Part shown: piece by piece, positions 1 to 10,095 of the stretch
Position numbering within the stretch: position 1 is the stretch's first letter
Layout: the number at the start of each line of letters is the position of its first letter
Origin: Microcebus murinus
Taxonomy: Eukaryota > Chordata > Mammalia > Primates > Cheirogaleidae
Assembly (NCBI RefSeq): GCF_040939455.1
Contig: NC_134106.1
Location: 41,128,001 to 41,192,000 of the forward strand
Direction of reading: 5' to 3'
Length of the DNA: 64,000 nt
The notes under the pieces: model-generated
What the model was told of the DNA's origin: nothing
Seen by the model: only the letters and a program-made list of their open reading frames with translations
Database searches by the model: none
Made by a program: the position numbers and the translations under genes

Positions 1-945
1 AACAATCAATTTGGATCAAGGAAAATATATAACTCTGAAAGAATTAACAAGTGAATATGTACAAAGGCTATAAATGTCAACACCACTAATAGCATTTAAT
101 AGCATTTCAACAGCACCTAAGAGCATTTCATAGAAGATTTTTTTTCTGGGTTCTTCACTGATGTAACACCAATACCTAAACCAGTGCCTGATACACAGTA
201 GGCAATCAATAAGTATATCTTGATTGCATTAATATACTTCCATGCTGTATGAATATGACACTTAAAAACTGTATTTTTCAAAAATCTTAGACACAAGATT
301 TAATAATAAGCTCATTAAACTTAATTCTAAGTGTAGGCAGTTAGTCACATATACAAAATATCTTAGCCCGAGACAATTTTTACATACCGTATTTTGGGTC
401 TTTGTGCTCAGATAAACTAATGGAGTGTTTTTCTTAAAATAGTAAAAGAGTAGACCTATCATTCACTATGAAAGCCACGTGCCTACAAATTCAAAATTGT
501 AAAATTTCAAAATACAGTAGAAGTAGTATTATAATCTCTCTTTGAAGATCAATTTCTTTCATTTTGATGAAGCGTTGAGCTCAAACAAACAAGGTCTTTG
601 AAATATTTCATTAATACTTGTTCATTTAACTTAAGTAAAAGTCCTATGTAAGTAGCAGACAGTCCCCTCAACCTGGGCTAGATCAACATTATTGAATCAT
701 GACTATCATCTAGCAACAAACAAACCAAAACAAAGCCTTTCATGAAAATCCGCAAACCTCTAATCCATAGCATATGCACATTTCATATTCAAACTGAATG
801 CATTATGTTAAACAAGTCTCAAAGGAAGCTATAGCATCTGAGATTAAGAAAAAAGCAAACCCTATTTTAGAAATGATACATATGTAGAAAAGCCCACTTT
901 CATAATCATAGGTCCAAAATGAAGAAATTAAATCCGAATGCTCAC
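1..945 (-). other. NRXN1: NRXN1 intron downstream of the 320-nt exon (partial)
   Basis: AT-rich intron following the GTGAGC donor. A short sequence near 175-230 (cagtgcctgatacacagtaggcaatcaataa) looks like the 3' end of an MIR or L2 copy. Nothing else recognisable; no further exon is visible. Confidence 0.8.
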
Positions 946-1265
946 CTGGCTAATGGGTTCTTTCGTAGGTGGCTTTCCTCTTCTGGCTGTGCTAGTAGCC
1001 AGGGTCGTGGTGGTCTCCATAATTGATGTGGACATCTCTGACTGCATGGCAGTGGCTGTCGACTCAGTTGTCATAGAGGAAGGCACTTCACCAACCAGTC
1101 TCACATTTCCCACTATGGCGATGTTGGCATCGTTTTCGGCTGCCATATTCAGAACTTTCAAGCCATTGTAGTAAAGCCCCGAGAGCTGGCCCTGGAAAGG
1201 CTGGCCCTGCTCTTTCCCGCCAATTATTATGGTTGCTTGGCTATTGAAGATTGTGAGCTGACGCC
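946..1265 (-). CDS. NRXN1: NRXN1 exon: end of last LNS domain and start of stalk
   Basis: Neurexin-1 is a presynaptic single-pass adhesion protein that binds neuroligins, LRRTMs and cerebellins. This 320-nt exon starts after TTATTTTTACAG on the minus strand and ends ...CCCATTAGCCAG|GTGAGC. The first two bases (GG) complete a Gly codon begun in the previous exon, and the exon ends on a full Gln codon (phase 1 in, phase 0 out). It reads without a stop: [17 protein letters not shown], then [11 protein letters not shown], whose Asn is a known Ca2+ ligand of this LNS domain, then the beta-strand region [14 protein letters not shown] ([19 protein letters not shown]), then a Ser/Thr-rich stretch ([32 protein letters not shown]) ending [10 protein letters not shown]. 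The stalk part is the typical O-glycosylated juxtamembrane region. The stalk sequence is what identifies NRXN1 rather than NRXN2 or NRXN3. An apparent ATG upstream of the acceptor is intronic. Used by both alpha and beta forms. Confidence 0.97.
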
Positions 1266-2624
1266 CTGTAAAAATAATATTACATACATGCAAAAATGTT
1301 GATTGTGAACTCTACATCTACAAAGGATGATACAACAGATCTTTCATGGGGTGGATAATGAGAGCAATAAACTATAAGAGAGGCATTTGACTCATAATTC
1401 ATTGCTTATAAATGAGGTGTCCATGAAATGCATAATTGTTGGCAAATACTAGTAAACTCTTAACTTATTGTAAATGTAGTGCTTTTGCTAAAAGACCAAT
1501 CAAAGATATATATTACAAGTAAATGTTTAATGTTCCCTTTTACCTCAAAATCTTATACTGTTGGTCTCTTAAGTCTAAATTGTTAAAGAAATGTGAGATA
1601 ACTAGCATTTCAAGTATTTGTCCTTCTGAAATTACCACTGAAAGAAACTAGTATATAGCAGGTGAAATCTAATTTAAATTTTATGATAAAAATTTCATAA
1701 TTCACATAATGTCCACATGTATCTATAAGCTATTCTTTAGTAATATTTATTTTTTGAATGCAATAGTCCATTGTTATTTGAATTACTCTATTTTTCCGGC
1801 AATCACACTGAAAAGAAATGCATGGTTTACACTGAGCATGTCAGAGACAAAAAAATTCCAAAAATATGTTTCTGATTGGCTTTCAGCAAGTCTATTAAAA
1901 CAAAACCAAATGAAAAAAAAAAAAATAGCTTCAGATGTAAAAAGCGGCTTCAGGAATGGTACACAAACCAATGGAGAAATTATGGCACATTTCCATCAAA
2001 CAGCAATCCTTAGCAACAGTACCATTATCATCAAATTGAGTATCCAGTTTTAGCAGATTGCTCTCTGCTCATAAAAAGCATGCACACAACTTTAAGTTCA
2101 GTTTTAATTAGGGCTTGTTCCCAAATGCTCTTAGAAGGTTGCAAACGTTAAAGGGACTTCATTTTGATTGGCAATCCATATTGCCCGCTATTTAAGATTC
2201 CTAGAGTTTAAACAACGAGTTTTTTTTTTTTTTCAGGACCATGATAAAGATAGCAGAACTACATATATTTTAGTTAATAATTTAGAGGCTGGAACATGTA
2301 ATATAATCTATGAATGATTTATCATTTTGGGTTAATGGTTGCTGTGAGTACCTTCATAGATTGAGTTAGTGGATTATATTTAACAGTCCCTTTAACCTTA
2401 AGTTAACTGGGTAAGATTATTAAACAGCTGGTACGTCTAAAAATGTATAGAAATTATTATACAAGGTATGCAAATATTACTATCTACATTTTACTGTTTT
2501 AAATTTGTTTTTAATTTAGTTTTACGGAAAATTTATTTTTTATGTTTATTAGTGTTACAATGAAGTACTACTTGGTTATGTTCAAATTATTTTTTTATTT
2601 GAAGTTTTAATCAATGTTTTTTAC
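1266..2624 (-). other. NRXN1: NRXN1 intron between SS4 exon and the 320-nt exon
   Basis: 1,359-nt intron, short compared with its neighbours. It starts GTAAAA and ends TTTTTACAG. No recognisable transposon. The part nearest SS4 (2488-2624) is very A/T-rich and carries a dense set of UUAAA/UAAA motifs, annotated separately. A T-run lies at 2220-2234 on the + strand. Confidence 0.85.
2488..2624 (-). promoter_or_regulatory. Candidate STAR-protein (SAM68/SLM2) splicing element downstream of SS4
   Basis: In the first ~135 nt of intron after the SS4 donor the minus strand contains GATTAAAAC (2604-2612), several ATAAA/AATAAA steps, CATAAAAAATAAA, and then ACTAAATTAAAAACAAATTT and TTTAAAACAGTAAAA at 2490-2520. 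STAR-family proteins SAM68 and SLM2 bind paired U(U/A)AA motifs, and these proteins are known to promote skipping of neurexin SS4. The motif density is seen directly; that these motifs are the binding sites in this species is inference. Confidence 0.6.
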
Positions 2625-2714
2625 CTTTGTCGAGTAGCCATTCATCAACTACTCGACCAAGTCGATATGGAATTCGCTGTCTAGCAATCGCCAGGCGCTC
2701 GTTATCATTGTTTC
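2625..2714 (-). CDS. NRXN1: NRXN1 SS4 alternatively spliced cassette exon (30 residues)
   Basis: This 90-nt exon is the splice-site-4 insert of neurexin-1. With the G carried over from the upstream exon it reads [17 protein letters not shown] followed by [13 protein letters not shown], the known NRXN1 SS4 insert, with no stop or frameshift. Acceptor is CTTTAAACTTTAAAG|GAAAC and donor is GACAAAG|GTAAAA. It enters and leaves in phase 1, so inclusion or skipping keeps the frame. The insert sits at the rim of the last LNS domain next to the ligand surface; in the family, SS4 inclusion weakens binding to some neuroligins and LRRTMs and permits cerebellin binding. Both splice sites are weak: the acceptor has AAAG and a purine-broken pyrimidine tract, and the donor has A rather than G at +5. 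That fits a regulated exon. The next exon is only 1,359 nt downstream, while the preceding intron is 33.2 kb. Confidence 0.97.
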
Positions 2715-2790
2715 CTTTAAAGTTTAAAGAGACATTTCATTGGTTAAAATCTGTAAGGTCAAAGGTTAAAAGTTAATACTTAAAGCTTGA

Positions 2791-4639
2791 GCTATACAGT
2801 TGCCACATGATTTTTTGAAATTTGGAATTTTAAAAAGTTCTACCTGGAACATTTCATGTTTCAGACTTATCATTCATTCATTTATTTTATTTTAGCAAAC
2901 AAAATTATTCCTATGTTAATTGAAAATTAGAAATCTGCATTTGAGCTAGGTTATTAAACTTATGTTATAGACAGACCCGAACAACCAATTTAAACAGCAT
3001 ATAATAGCTTTACAAAAAATGACCATTGACCTCAGGGTTTTGTCTTTTTGATGTTTCTTATTAACTAGTTAAACATGTTCAGGTGAAACAGGTTTAAGTT
3101 TTCAAAATACATTCAACCTCTTATTCCAGATTAGTAATTTATGAACACCAGACTTAATAACATCTTTGGCACACTGAAGCATCTAAAATAGACCTAGCAT
3201 ACTTTATTTCCTAGTCAGAAAACAGAAATTCTTATTCGCCTCATTTAAGAAAACCACAAAGTCCAAATAGTTCTTGTATATTCCACATAAATTGGTTTAT
3301 CAATCACTTGGACATCACAAGAGAATACATCTTGCATCATCCAAATATGTTATTATAGGAAAAGGCTTTGACAAAAGTGACTTTATTTGAGTGTCCTTGA
3401 ATTACATTTGTGCTTAACATGTTGAAGCATATAATATTTGAAAAAGAATTGTATGTATGTTTTTATATACTTAAATATCTGCTTTTTATTAAGTTATTCT
3501 TAAAAAGGCATAACTGAAGGAACAAATACAGGCCACAAACAGTGGCCCCTATTCATGGATCTAAACTGAGAGCCTTGCTTCTTTGAATAAAAAATTATCT
3601 GCTAGAAACACTGTTTACATTGACCTTGAATAATGCCTGCAAATTTATGAGTGTTTTCTTGATCTAGAAAGCACTTACAAAAAAATCTCGTCTGCCATCT
3701 TAGCACTCAGCGTGTATGTTGCAAGAAGAGTTTTTCTATTTCATTTAAATTAAAGTGAAAATTTGAGCTAAGACACTTTGGCAATAGCTCAGGTGAGGAC
3801 TTAGAGGTGAAAGAAACATTGAATGGTAGTACTACTTATGTAAAAAGACTGGAACATTTTGTTAGGGAAGACAATATGATATGCATTTTTTTATATTGAA
3901 TAATTTATAAATGCTGTCTTATGCTAGTTTTATAAACATACTTACCACAGTAAACCCGCCATAATATTGGCCATATACTTCGAGAGAAATAGAAAAAAAA
4001 ACTATCTATAGACCTTGCCAATTATCAATGCATGTCTATATGGCTGAAAATATTTCACACACTAATATTTAATTTAAAATGTCAAAATCAAAATCAAACA
4101 AAATATAAAGTTTAATGAAAACATCGTTGCACATTTCTCTATATAGGTAATCATTAAAACACTGTAAAAAAATATTTTATAATGTGGGCATATCATTTTC
4201 ATAAACTGGTAATTTTTTTAAAAGGATACAAATGATATAAACTTCCAACCCTATTTTCATTTTTTAAGAGTATGTACAATATGTGTTCTCTTTTGTGTGT
4301 TTTCATATATGGATATTTGAAAAAATAGGCTAAAATTTAATATTGGTTACCTTAGAGCAGTGTTATTATTGATGAATTATATGTTTTTGGCTTATCTGTG
4401 ATTTATATAATAAACATGTTTTATATGCATAATTTGAAAAACAAACCTAAAATATTTTCCAAAAATATACATCCTTTGCTCTAGGCACTTCTTTGTCATC
4501 CAATAGTCATCCTAATTCACACTGGTATAGCTTGTTTTCATGCTAGAGTGACCCACTTTCTCTCAGACATTATCCAAATCTAGGTGAAAAATTCCTCTAC
4601 ACAATTAATACTACAGTGTATTAACAGATTTCTGTCCAT
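2791..4639. other. Intronic stretch, no recognised element
   Basis: AT-rich unique-looking sequence. I see no exon, no complete transposon and no strong repeat in it. Confidence 0.5.
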
Positions 4640-5170
4640 CGTCTCTGCAATCAATCCCACCCATTCTCCATACGTCAGCCAATATCTAATCACACCACTT
4701 GTCTAGTATATCCCCTCCCATTGCCTTTAAGATAAAATCTCAGGATAAAATGGTCTGGTCCCTTCCTAGCTCCCCAACCCACTCCTCTCATGGCTGTCTT
4801 TGCCTTACTTTACCATTTTTGGCCTTATGAGACTTCTTTCAATTCTAAAGCTCTTATTTCTCCTCTCTGGGCTTTTGCACTTGTAGCTTCCTTTATTTGA
4901 AATACTCTCCCTTGCTCCTACCTCACCTCCATCTTTCTTTAGCCAATCATCACTCATTAATGGAATCGTCTTGGCAGGAGCCTCCTCAGGAGCTGCTCCG
5001 TGCTATTCAAGTTATATTAGGACATTTGACTACATGCTTTTGTAGCTCCTCAAACCTGCCCTTTAGAAACAAGCATTGACCTTGTAATTACATATTCAAT
5101 AAATAGTTTTCCTTTAAACTCTGAATTTCCATGAGGTCAGGTATTATGTGTAGTGTTTATTGTTTCCTCA
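4640..5170 (+). mobile_element. L2 LINE 3' fragment
   Basis: Diverged L2 3' end: 'ccctcccattgcctttaag-ataaaatctca', then 'ctggtcccttcctagctcc', 'gggcttttgcacttgtagc', and near the end 'atgaggtcaggtattatgt'. These follow the order of the L2 consensus (CCTTTAGGATAAA, CTGGCCCCTGCC, GCCTTTGCAC, GAGGGCAGGGACT). A 60-codon open frame inside it is not a gene. Confidence 0.75.
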
Positions 5171-6949
5171 GTGCTTGCTTGTGATGCGACATATCATATC
5201 ACTTCCTATGAAATATCTGTACAATGAAGTAGTGAAAAAAATTTTGGTTTTAGTTCTTATAGTTTCTGTGCCACCATTAACTCATCCTCACAGCCTAACA
5301 GCATTCAAATGAAAAGAAAAGGAAATTCTTATATACAGAGAATAGACCACGTATAGCTAAACTTCCCTTCCTTTTCAAATGAAATTCTACATATTTCAAT
5401 TATAATTTTATTTCTTTAATAGATTATATGGATGGTGAGATCAGTGACAATCAATCAGTTCATCATTTGTTTAATAACTTCCCCATGCCACAAAATAGGT
5501 AATCATAGTTATTATTAGTAGGGAAAACCTGGGGAAGAAAGTCCTAAATAGGACAGGTAGAGAAAAATGAAAGTTTTATATATTCTTTTTGAATGACTTT
5601 GAAAAAGAACACATAAAAAACATACACATAAACATACATATGATTTGTCTCTATACCTTTGGCACTAATAGGCTAATGAATTTGATTGGTATGATATAAA
5701 GTCAACAATCGCTTTTGAAGATCCTTGATGAGACTTAGCTAAAAGAACATGAACACTGCATTCCCAATGATTAACAAAGAGGTCATCTAACAACTACAAG
5801 GAGATTCAGAAAGTAGAGTAGGCAGCAGAGACAAGTGTGAAAATATGTGATAATTTATAAGAAAGGGAGGCACACAAAGAGGCTCATACATCCCATTATC
5901 CCTGAATGTCAGATGCCTGCTATTTTAGAGAACATTTTTTTTAAACTGAAAGACTTGATTTTGAAGTCAAAGGACAGATTTTATTTGCAGAGGTAAAGCA
6001 TGGGAAAAGAGGTTGTGTTTAATTCAATTCAATATATGTCTACTTTGTTCTCTAAATTCTTTGTTCTTCTACTAGAATAAAAAAAACCCACTATAGACAA
6101 ATACATTGTTAACCAAGTGAAGATACATCTAAACAGTGACAATGTCTTTTTAATAGATGATTCCCAAAACCCTTGTACTATGGCATATAAAGCAGTTTGG
6201 ATTGTTTAGGTTCACCAGGACTAGGCCTATATTTTACCTCTACCTCATGATTTTCTTAAAAAGTTGCATATTAACAGTGACAATTGAGGTATATTATTTT
6301 CAGTAATTTCTCAAGATGCATTTTATTTCTTTACAATTCATGATGATATTTACTTATAAAATATCATCCAGGAGGTTTGTATGATTTTCTTGAATATATT
6401 TAATCCTGTCCATAGTTCTAGACCTTACCTGAAATATCAAGGACATAAAATAACCCATTTGACTTGAAAGGCCAAAGACAAATATAATTTCCAGTGACCT
6501 TTTCCTTTCTATGGAAATGTTCAGGATCTAATATCAAATACACCTGGATACACAAATATCACATAGAGCTTTGGTGAATGGCCAATGGAAGCAGGCTTAA
6601 ATTTATAGGTGAGATTAAAAATAAGTTGAATGTAACTGAAAATTCAAATCAAAACAAAGGGAAATCTCTGGAAGAAGACATTTCATCTTCAAATATCCTA
6701 AATCAGAGGTAAGGATAAACAGTAATGATCTGCTTCCAAAAGATCTATTCATTATGGGTTATTAAAAGGGTCTGAGAAGAATTTCAACTTTTTTTTAAAA
6801 AGCATAAAATTCAATTATAGCAATCTGTTGAGTATATAGGTTAGATTTATGAAAACAGAGCTTCTTAGTGAACAGTTAAAAGATAATTCAGTCTCATACT
6901 TCCTTTCCACTAATAAAAAAAGATGGGATTTTCATTGTCTTTTCCCTCT
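5171..6949. other. Intronic stretch, no recognised element
   Basis: AT-rich sequence between the L2 fragment and an MLT1 LTR. No exon or clear repeat seen. Confidence 0.5.
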
Positions 6950-7276
6950 AGTTAATTTTGTGTCGAAAAATTCATATGTCGAAATCTAATTCCTAATGGT
7001 ATTTGGAGGTGGAGCCTTTAAGGTGTGATTAAGTCCTATGGGAAGAGCCCTCATAAAGGGATTAATGCCCTTATAAAAGCAGCTCCAGAGAACTCCCTTG
7101 TTTCCTTGTGCCATGGGAGGACACAGTGAGAAGATGGCCATTAGTGAACCAGGAAGGAAGTCCTCACTAGATATCAAATCTTCTCAATCTCCCCAGTTGT
7201 GAGAAATAAATTTCTGTTGTTCATAAGCTACCCAGTCTATAATATTTTGTTATAATTGTCCAAATGGACTAAGACA
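6950..7276 (+). mobile_element. Solo MLT1 LTR (ERVL-MaLR)
   Basis: Matches the MLT1 LTR layout along its whole length: 'aattcatatgtcgaaatct', 'ggtatttggaggtggagcc', 'gggattaatgcccttataaa', 'gaggacacagtgagaag', 'aaccaggaaggaagtcctc', 'gagaaataaatttctgttgt' and the terminal 'aaatggactaagaca'. The polyadenylation signal AATAAA is at 7205-7210. No internal retroviral sequence flanks it, so it is a solo LTR or fragment. Confidence 0.85.
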
Positions 7277-8149
7277 CCATCTAACATTTGGTCACACATT
7301 AGTGCATTAATTAATTCCATGTGAACTGGTAGATCTCCAGGAAACAAGAGTAATTTCAAAGAATCAAGGTAAACAGCAAGGAACAATAAAACTCAAATTT
7401 AACTGTAGTTAAATGTCATGGTGTGACTCAAAGAACAAAGGGAAACAAAATTTTATTCATAAATTTATAGCTATTGGTGAGTGGAAACAAGCTGTATGAA
7501 CAACACTGATGCATAGTTTTCCTCCTCCCACTGTCAATCCTCAACCTGCTTGCGTAATTTCTCCTCAGAAATAAAAGTGTCAGTGTTTGATATGACACAT
7601 TAATATACTTGGGGAAAAATAAAGAAAAGCAAGGCTATAAACCAAGCATTTGTCTAGAATAATATGAAAGGAAAACTGCCAACAAAAAAGATACTTGCTT
7701 CTTTTGAAGGTTTCTTATTTCCTAAGTTTTTAACTTTGGGAAAGGAAACAAAAAAGGGTTCTGAAAGCTATATATACTTCAAGAGAAGATTAGGAGTCCT
7801 TTTTTAGACCTTTGATTTTAACTGAGAATATAACATTTGGATATGCCTAAGCCCAGAAGGCAAAGTAAAAGTTTGTCATAGTTTTGTAAAATTACTCTAG
7901 TTTTAAAAGCAGCATTATCATATAATTTTAAACTAAATGCTGTATGTGTTGTGCCATACAGAGCATCAAATACAATAATATCTAACATAGCTGGTAATGT
8001 TCCAAATAAATGAATTTTGAACATGATTGAGATTTAAAATATATATATATATATATAGCTGTTCTAATGAAAATATTTATACTATGTATTTCTTTATTTC
8101 CTATATCATAAAGATATGCACAGAACATATATATATCTATACATCTATT
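7277..8149. other. Intronic stretch with a short (TA)n run
   Basis: Unremarkable AT-rich intron. A short TA microsatellite lies at 8038-8058. Small open frames here are chance. Confidence 0.5.
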
Positions 8150-8640
8150 TGGCTCCTGCCTACATCTTCATTTTCATCTTGAACAATTTATTTCCAACTC
8201 TTTAAACTCTAGTCACTTTATAGTTTTTTCAATCTGTTAGCTAAGCCAATCCACCTTAAACATGCCATTCTCCTTTGCCTTGCAAATTTCCTGCATCCGT
8301 GTGTACTGCTTAACATCCCTGCACACCCCAAACACACATACAAACACAGACACACACACAAACGTGTCTTAGACTGGCTAACTTATTTCTCCTATCAGCT
8401 TATATGTTTGTTGAAACTATCCCCTGCGTCCCTTGCCTCTCCACCTAATTATTCCATTTAATGGCTCCTTCTCCCATTATGTATTCTTACAACACTTAGC
8501 AGCAATATCTACAAACATGATCCAATAAGCTCTTGTAATACATTCTAGACAATAGTTCCTTAGGAGCAGGGCCCATGCCTATTTTGTTCCCTGCTATATA
8601 CCTTGTCCATAACACACATTGCTGGGTTAGTGGTAACTGA
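8150..8640 (+). mobile_element. L2 LINE 3' fragment
   Basis: Old L2 copy: 'cattctcctttgccttgcaa' (the L2 CTTTGCAC area), 'cttacaacacttagcagc' and 'aggagcagggcccatgcct'. It is interrupted by a CA-rich run near 8333-8366. Confidence 0.55.
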
Positions 8641-9594
8641 TTCATAAATAATTTCTAAGTGAAGCTAAACCCACTGGGGTATTTGTTGCATGTTAAAATA
8701 GTATTTGTTCTTCAAGATTCATAAAGCAGTAAAGTTGTTAGTGTCCATTTATTATGTGTATATGTATACAAGTATAAAATGACTCAGTAATCCTGTTCCT
8801 CTTTCAATTACGATTTTTTACCATTGGAGTATAAAATAGGGCAAAGAGTCTCTTAAATAAAATATTTTATGCTTAAATACAAACCAGTGATTTATAGCCT
8901 CAAGTAGGCTATACTATGGTACATACACATTAATAGAGAAACTAATACTACTTGGGATCTTTTTGTTTCTAATTGTACAAAGAAATGATAGCTGATTTGG
9001 TCAGAGGAAATTTCTGCAAGTGCTCTAATTCTCTAAGGAACTGTGTACAAGAGACAGTCTTGAACTCAGTGTATCTTCAGAAATACATATCACTTTAAGA
9101 AACTGTCTTTTTCTAGACTAATTTTAGTGGTGATTTCTTTAAAATGAATTTAAATATAAACTCTCCAAGAACCACTTGCTTCTAATAAATATATCAAGGG
9201 CCTATAAAGAAAACAACTTTCCAGTTTAACTAAGTCAAAAATGATATAAAATTGAAACGAAAATAGGTAGTAGAAGTTATGGATATTCTAGTCTTTATAA
9301 CATGAGGGCAGGGGCCTTCTAAAGTGTGCCCAATTCATTGCTGATATACAGCAGTGAGGGACTTGGATTATCTTCTCGACTTTTATAACTCCATTGAATG
9401 ATTAACACACACCATCAGAATCTAAAGGTGTTTCTTTTCTGACAACACAATTAAATTAGCCAGTCAGAATACATCTAAGTTTCATGTATTAGGAAATAAA
9501 ATTTTTCACTCTCAACATGGTCTGTAGGTAAAGGAATTAGAGAAAACACAGGACAACCAGAAAAAAGGAAAATCATGCATTGAATGGCTTTATG
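8641..9594. other. Intronic stretch, no recognised element
   Basis: No exon, promoter-like or repeat signal that I can support. Confidence 0.45.
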
Positions 9595-9785
9595 GTTTGT
9601 GTATTGTGCTACTTGCTTGTATACATTATCTCATTTCAATCTGATGTTGATCCCAGATCACAAGCACTTTTTATTTTACAGATGGACAAACTGAGGTTCA
9701 AAAAGATGATGTAACTAGTGCTACATCATGCATAATAGAAAAAGGAACCCTTTGAAATTAAATATATCTGACTCCAAAGCCATTC
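9595..9785 (-). mobile_element. MIR SINE
   Basis: Reverse MIR: 'cattatctcatttcaatctg', 'ttttacagatggacaaactg-aggttcaaaaagatg', and 'ctgactccaaagccattcca' match the MIR core and 3' part in reverse complement. Confidence 0.65.
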
Positions 9786-9984
9786 CATGGAATAGTTATT
9801 AAAGCACTATCTTATAACATAAGTCTTAGTCATAAAGGCTCAGCATCTTCCCTTTAATCCTTATAGCACTCTCATGTATAATGGAAAATGTCATGGTCCT
9901 GTCTATAAAGGTTCTGCTTTATAAAGTTTGGGGTCAGAATACCTTCCTGGGGACATGAAATCAGTAACCTCCAAATCCTTGAAG

Positions 9985-10095
9985 ATTTTTCTGGACAATA
10001 TTTTCATCATCTCCATTTTACAGATTAAGATAGTGAAGCAGAGGTACGTAAATTGATCAAAGACCCATTACAGTTGAGATCCCAGTGAAGAAAAG
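9985..10095 (-). mobile_element. MIR SINE fragment
   Basis: Reverse MIR core: 'catctccattttacagatt-aagatagtgaagcagagg' and 'gatcaaagacccattacag'. Confidence 0.5.

Noticed and set aside
938..1171. 77-codon + strand open frame over the 320-nt exon
   Set aside because: Antisense shadow of the NRXN1 exon.
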